Below, one piece after another: positions 10,866 through 13,611 of a stretch of 13,611 nt of DNA. The first letter of the stretch is position 1; each line of letters opens with the position of its first letter. Origin of the DNA: JADCCX01 sp031372765 (lineage in GTDB: Bacteria > Pseudomonadota > Alphaproteobacteria > Rhizobiales > Beijerinckiaceae); NCBI GenBank assembly GCA_031372765.1, contig JANMLW010000091.1:1-13611 (forward strand), read 5' to 3'. The notes below the pieces were generated by a model. That model was not told the DNA's origin, made no database searches, and saw only the letters and a list, made by a program, of their open reading frames with translations. Made by a program: the position numbers and the translations under genes.

Positions 10866-13611
10866 TCAAACCAGCCCCGATCTCAACTCATGCAAAGCCT
10901 TGGCATCACGCGCTGAAACATCAGGAAAGGCCGCATCTGATCCCACATCATCGGTGTATCGCCATGACCGGGCACATTTTGTGCCGGTAGCCTTGGCAAA
11001 GATAACAGCGACGCCTTTTACCTGATCCGAGATGAAAGCCTCCGCCGGTGCAGGCTTGCCCGTCAGCATTATGCCGGATGTGATAGCAATTTCAGCCATA
11101 TCGACGCCGTCCAGCGCCGACATCAACGCTTTGTCCGTGACATGCACAACAGGTGCTGCCTCTAGCGATGAGCCGATGACCTTGTTGGCGCGCTGGATTT
11201 CCAATGCGCCGGTGATGACTGAGCGTACATCGCGCACACGCTCCCATTTTGCTGCAAGAGCCTCATTGCGATGCTGCGCCAGACCTTCCGGAAAGGTGTG
11301 GAGATGAACGCAGTCGGCCTTGCCGTAGACCTGTTTATTGTAGTCTTGCCATGCTTCGTCTGTTGTGAAGACGAGAATTGGCGCCAGCCATTTCAGCACG
11401 GCATCGCAGATCATATCGACTGTGGTCAGGGCAGCCCGACGCTTCAATGAGGACGGTGCCTCGCAATAGAGCGCGTCCTTGCGGATATCGAAATAGAAGG
11501 CCGATAGCTCCGTGTTCATGAACGCGGACAGAACTGACACGACCTTCTTGTAGTCATAGGCGGCATAGGCTGCCCGCACGGTCTCATCGAGCTCCGAGAG
11601 TCGGTGCAGCATCAACTGCTCCAGCTCGGGCATGTCCTTCGCATTGACTGCCTCAGACGGCGCATAATGTGCCAGTGTGCCCAGCATCCAGCGGATAGTG
11701 TTGCGCAACTTGCGGTAGGCTTCCGACACGTTCTTGATGATATCGGGGCTGATGCGCTGGTCGTCCGAATAGTCGACCGAGGCGACCCACAGGCGCAGGA
11801 TATCAGCACCTGATTTGGCGATGACTTCCTGCGGGGCCACCACATTACCCAGAGATTTCGACATTTTCTGGCCATTGCCATCCATGGTGAAGCCATGGGT
11901 CAGCACGATGTCATAAGGCGCGCGGCCGCGTGTGCCGGCACTTTCGATCAGCGAGGAGTGGAACCAGCCGCGGTGCTGGTCCGAGCCTTCCAGATACATC
12001 ACCTGATCCTGCCCGCCGTCCACCTTGCGATTGATGCCCGCGAGGCTGGGGAAGTTCTTGGGGTCGTTCAGGACGTAGCTGTGGGTGGAACCTGAATCGA
12101 ACCAGACGTCGAGCACATCGTTCACTTTCTCATAGTCCGCCGGATTGTAGTCCGGCTTGAGGAAGCGCGAGCCATCGGCATCGGCAAACCAGGCGTCGCC
12201 ACCTTCCTGCTCAAAGGCGTCGGCGATGCGCCTGTTGACCGTCGCATCCTTGAGGATTTGCTTGCTTTCCCGGTGGACAAACACCGTGATTGGCACGCCC
12301 CAGGCGCGTTGGCGCGAGACAACCCAGTCGGGCTTTGCTTGAATCATGCCCGTGATGCGGTTTTCGCCTGAGGGCGGCACCCACTGGGTTTCCTTGATGG
12401 AGCGCAGGGAAACCTCACGCAATGTCTTGCCTTCCAGCGACTTCGCCTTCTGATCCATATAGATGAACCATTGCGGCGTGTTGCGGAAAATAACAGGCTT
12501 TTTCGAGCGCCACGAATGCGGATATTGATGCTTGAGGCGACCGCGCGAAACCAGATTGCCCGCATCAATCAAGGCCTTGATGACGGCCTCGTTGGCGTCG
12601 CCTTTGTCGCCATTTTCCTTGATGACGCGCTTGCCCTCAAAACCCGGGGCATCCTCTGTGTAGAGGCTGTCGCCATCGACGGTGTAGGGGATGCGTGTGT
12701 CGATGCCGCGCTCGCGCAGCATCTGCTGGGTGGCAGCTGAGGTCCAGATGTCAAAGTCCTCGCGGCCATGGCCGGGGGCGGTGTGGACAAAGCCCGTGCC
12801 CGCGTCATCGGTGACGTGATCGCCGTCAAGGAGGGGAACGTCGAAGCTGTAGGATTGTGCGTGCTTCGAGACAGCGCTTTGCGCCTCCTCAGCATGAGGG
12901 ACATTGGTGCTGACCTCATCCTGAGGTGCGGAGCGCAGCGAAGCCTCGAAGGATGCTCCAGCCAGCGGATGGGAGCAGGTGAAGCCTGACAGTTCCTCAG
13001 CAGTAACTGCTTGCAAACGCGTCAGCGTAATTTTAGCCTGCCCTGCGACAGCTTCAGCCAGCTTGTCAGCGATGATGTATTTTGCCCCAACTTTCGGCCC
13101 GAAATCGCGCTCGTTGGCTGTGACTTCATAAAGACCGTAGCTGATCCTGCTGTTGTAGGAGATCGCCCGATTGCCGGGGAGTGTCCATGGCGTCGTCGTC
13201 CAGATGACGATGGAAGCGCTAAGATTCGCTGAAAGATTATGATTTCCGAATGCACTTGCCTGCTTCACCGGAAACGCCACCCAAACCATATCCGACTGAT
13301 AATCCTGATACTCGATCTCGGCTTCAGCCAGCGATGTCTTCTCCACCACGGACCACATCACGGGCTTGGACCCGCGATACAGCTGGTCCGTCACCGCAAA
13401 CTGCATGATCTCGCGGGCGATCTGCGCTTCGGCGGGGTAGGTCATGGTGAGGTAGGGGTTGTCCCAGTCGCCGGTCACGCCCAGCCGCTTGAACTCCTCG
13501 CGCTGGACATTGACCCAATAGGTTGCGAAATCACGGCATTCCTTGCGGAATTCGTTGATGGGCACATCGTCCTTGTTCTTGCCCTTGGCGCGGTACTGCT
13601 CCTCGATTTTC
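10866..13611 (-). CDS. ileS: Isoleucyl-tRNA synthetase (partial, N-terminus outside window)
   Basis: About 915 C-terminal codons are present; the reading frame runs off the right edge (KIEEQYRAKGKNKDD precedes the internal GTG at 13565, which is not the start). The missing 100 or so residues hold the HIGH signature. Visible are the CP1 editing domain with VIWTTTPWTLPGNRA and GTGFVHTAPGHGREDF, the WFDSGSTH and YLEGSDQHRGWFHSS blocks of the catalytic core, the KMSKS loop at 11853-11867, and the anticodon-binding domain. The C-terminus reads KCARSWRY with only one cysteine, so the usual four-cysteine zinc finger is absent, as in many alphaproteobacterial forms. The enzyme charges tRNA-Ile and hydrolyses mischarged valine. 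An in-frame palindromic repeat lies at about 12852-12956 inside the editing domain. Confidence 0.98.
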   Translation of the reverse strand, partial: KIEEQYRAKGKNKDDVPINEFRKECRDFATYWVNVQREEFKRLGVTGDWDNPYLTMTYPAEAQIAREIMQFAVTDQLYRGSKPVMWSVVEKTSLAEAEIEYQDYQSDMVWVAFPVKQASAFGNHNLSANLSASIVIWTTTPWTLPGNRAISYNSRISYGLYEVTANERDFGPKVGAKYIIADKLAEAVAGQAKITLTRLQAVTAEELSGFTCSHPLAGASFEASLRSAPQDEVSTNVPHAEEAQSAVSKHAQSYSFDVPLLDGDHVTDDAGTGFVHTAPGHGREDFDIWTSAATQQMLRERGIDTRIPYTVDGDSLYTEDAPGFEGKRVIKENGDKGDANEAVIKALIDAGNLVSRGRLKHQYPHSWRSKKPVIFRNTPQWFIYMDQKAKSLEGKTLREVSLRSIKETQWVPPSGENRITGMIQAKPDWVVSRQRAWGVPITVFVHRESKQILKDATVNRRIADAFEQEGGDAWFADADGSRFLKPDYNPADYEKVNDVLDVWFDSGSTHSYVLNDPKNFPSLAGINRKVDGGQDQVMYLEGSDQHRGWFHSSLIESAGTRGRAPYDIVLTHGFTMDGNGQKMSKSLGNVVAPQEVIAKSGADILRLWVASVDYSDDQRISPDIIKNVSEAYRKLRNTIRWMLGTLAHYAPSEAVNAKDMPELEQLMLHRLSELDETVRAAYAAYDYKKVVSVLSAFMNTELSAFYFDIRKDALYCEAPSSLKRRAALTTVDMICDAVLKWLAPILVFTTDEAWQDYNKQVYGKADCVHLHTFPEGLAQHRNEALAAKWERVRDVRSVITGALEIQRANKVIGSSLEAAPVVHVTDKALMSALDGVDMAEIAITSGIMLTGKPAPAEAFISDQVKGVAVIFAKATGTKCARSWRYTDDVGSDAAFPDVSARDAKALHELRSGLV
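12852..12956. repeat. Twin-palindrome repeat inserted in frame in ileS
   Basis: Two hairpin units face each other. Unit A (about 12861-12899) runs from GTGCTTCGAG through a GCGC-TTT-GCGC hairpin to CCTCAGCATGAGG. Unit B (about 12914-12956) runs from CCTCATCCTGAGG through TGCG-GAG-CGCA to CCTCGAAGGATG, an inverted copy of A. The 105 bp encode about 35 residues (ASFEASLRSAPQ through AVSKHAQS) between HPLAG and YSFDVPLLDGDHV, where other IleS proteins have only a few residues as I remember them. The pattern resembles dispersed palindromic repeats of Brucella and other Rhizobiales such as the Bru-RS elements. Confidence 0.8.

Noticed and set aside
12852..12956. CRISPR or insertion sequence remnant in ileS
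   Set aside because: There are only two inverted units with no regular spacers and no transposase remnant, which fits a palindromic repeat.

Overview
The window looks like a chromosomal segment of an alphaproteobacterium of the Rhizobiales (Hyphomicrobiales), probably near the Brucellaceae/Phyllobacteriaceae. The reasons are the minus-strand order ileS-lspA-DUF3035-like-M16-M16, the protein sequences, the moderately high GC, and two palindromic repeat types of a style familiar from rhizobial and Brucella-like genomes. No rRNA, tRNA, insertion sequence, integrase or CRISPR array was seen.

Left edge (1-1020, minus strand): a secreted ComEA-like helix-hairpin-helix protein cut by the window edge and missing its C-terminus, then creA.

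Centre (about 1149-6807): a compact catabolic module for the C3 sulfonate 3-sulfolactate. A GntR/UTRA regulator on the minus strand diverges from suyA-suyB ((R)-sulfolactate sulfo-lyase, giving pyruvate and sulfite), suyZ (YeiH-type sulfite/sulfate exporter), slcC ((S)-sulfolactate dehydrogenase) and comC ((R)-sulfolactate dehydrogenase). SlcC and ComC together would convert (S)-sulfolactate through sulfopyruvate into the (R) form, SuyAB would remove the sulfonate, and SuyZ would expel the anion. The divergent promoter region holds a good sigma70-type promoter whose -10 box lies in a 21-bp palindrome, the likely operator. No uptake transporter and no sulfite dehydrogenase lies in the window.

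The most unusual non-coding stretch is the 209-bp gap between suyB and suyZ. It can fold into a long bulged stem closing a junction with three hairpins, followed by a strong intrinsic terminator only 28 nt before the suyZ start codon. This is the layout of a riboswitch or other attenuation element controlling the exporter and the two dehydrogenases.

Right part (6835-13611, minus strand): ileS (N-terminus beyond the window), lspA, a secreted DUF3035-like protein, an intrinsic terminator, and a translationally coupled pair of M16 metallopeptidases, one with the zinc motif and one without. Two repeats stand out. A composite hairpin repeat fills most of the ileS-lspA gap. A twin-palindrome repeat of about 100 bp sits in frame inside ileS and adds roughly 35 residues to the editing (CP1) domain.
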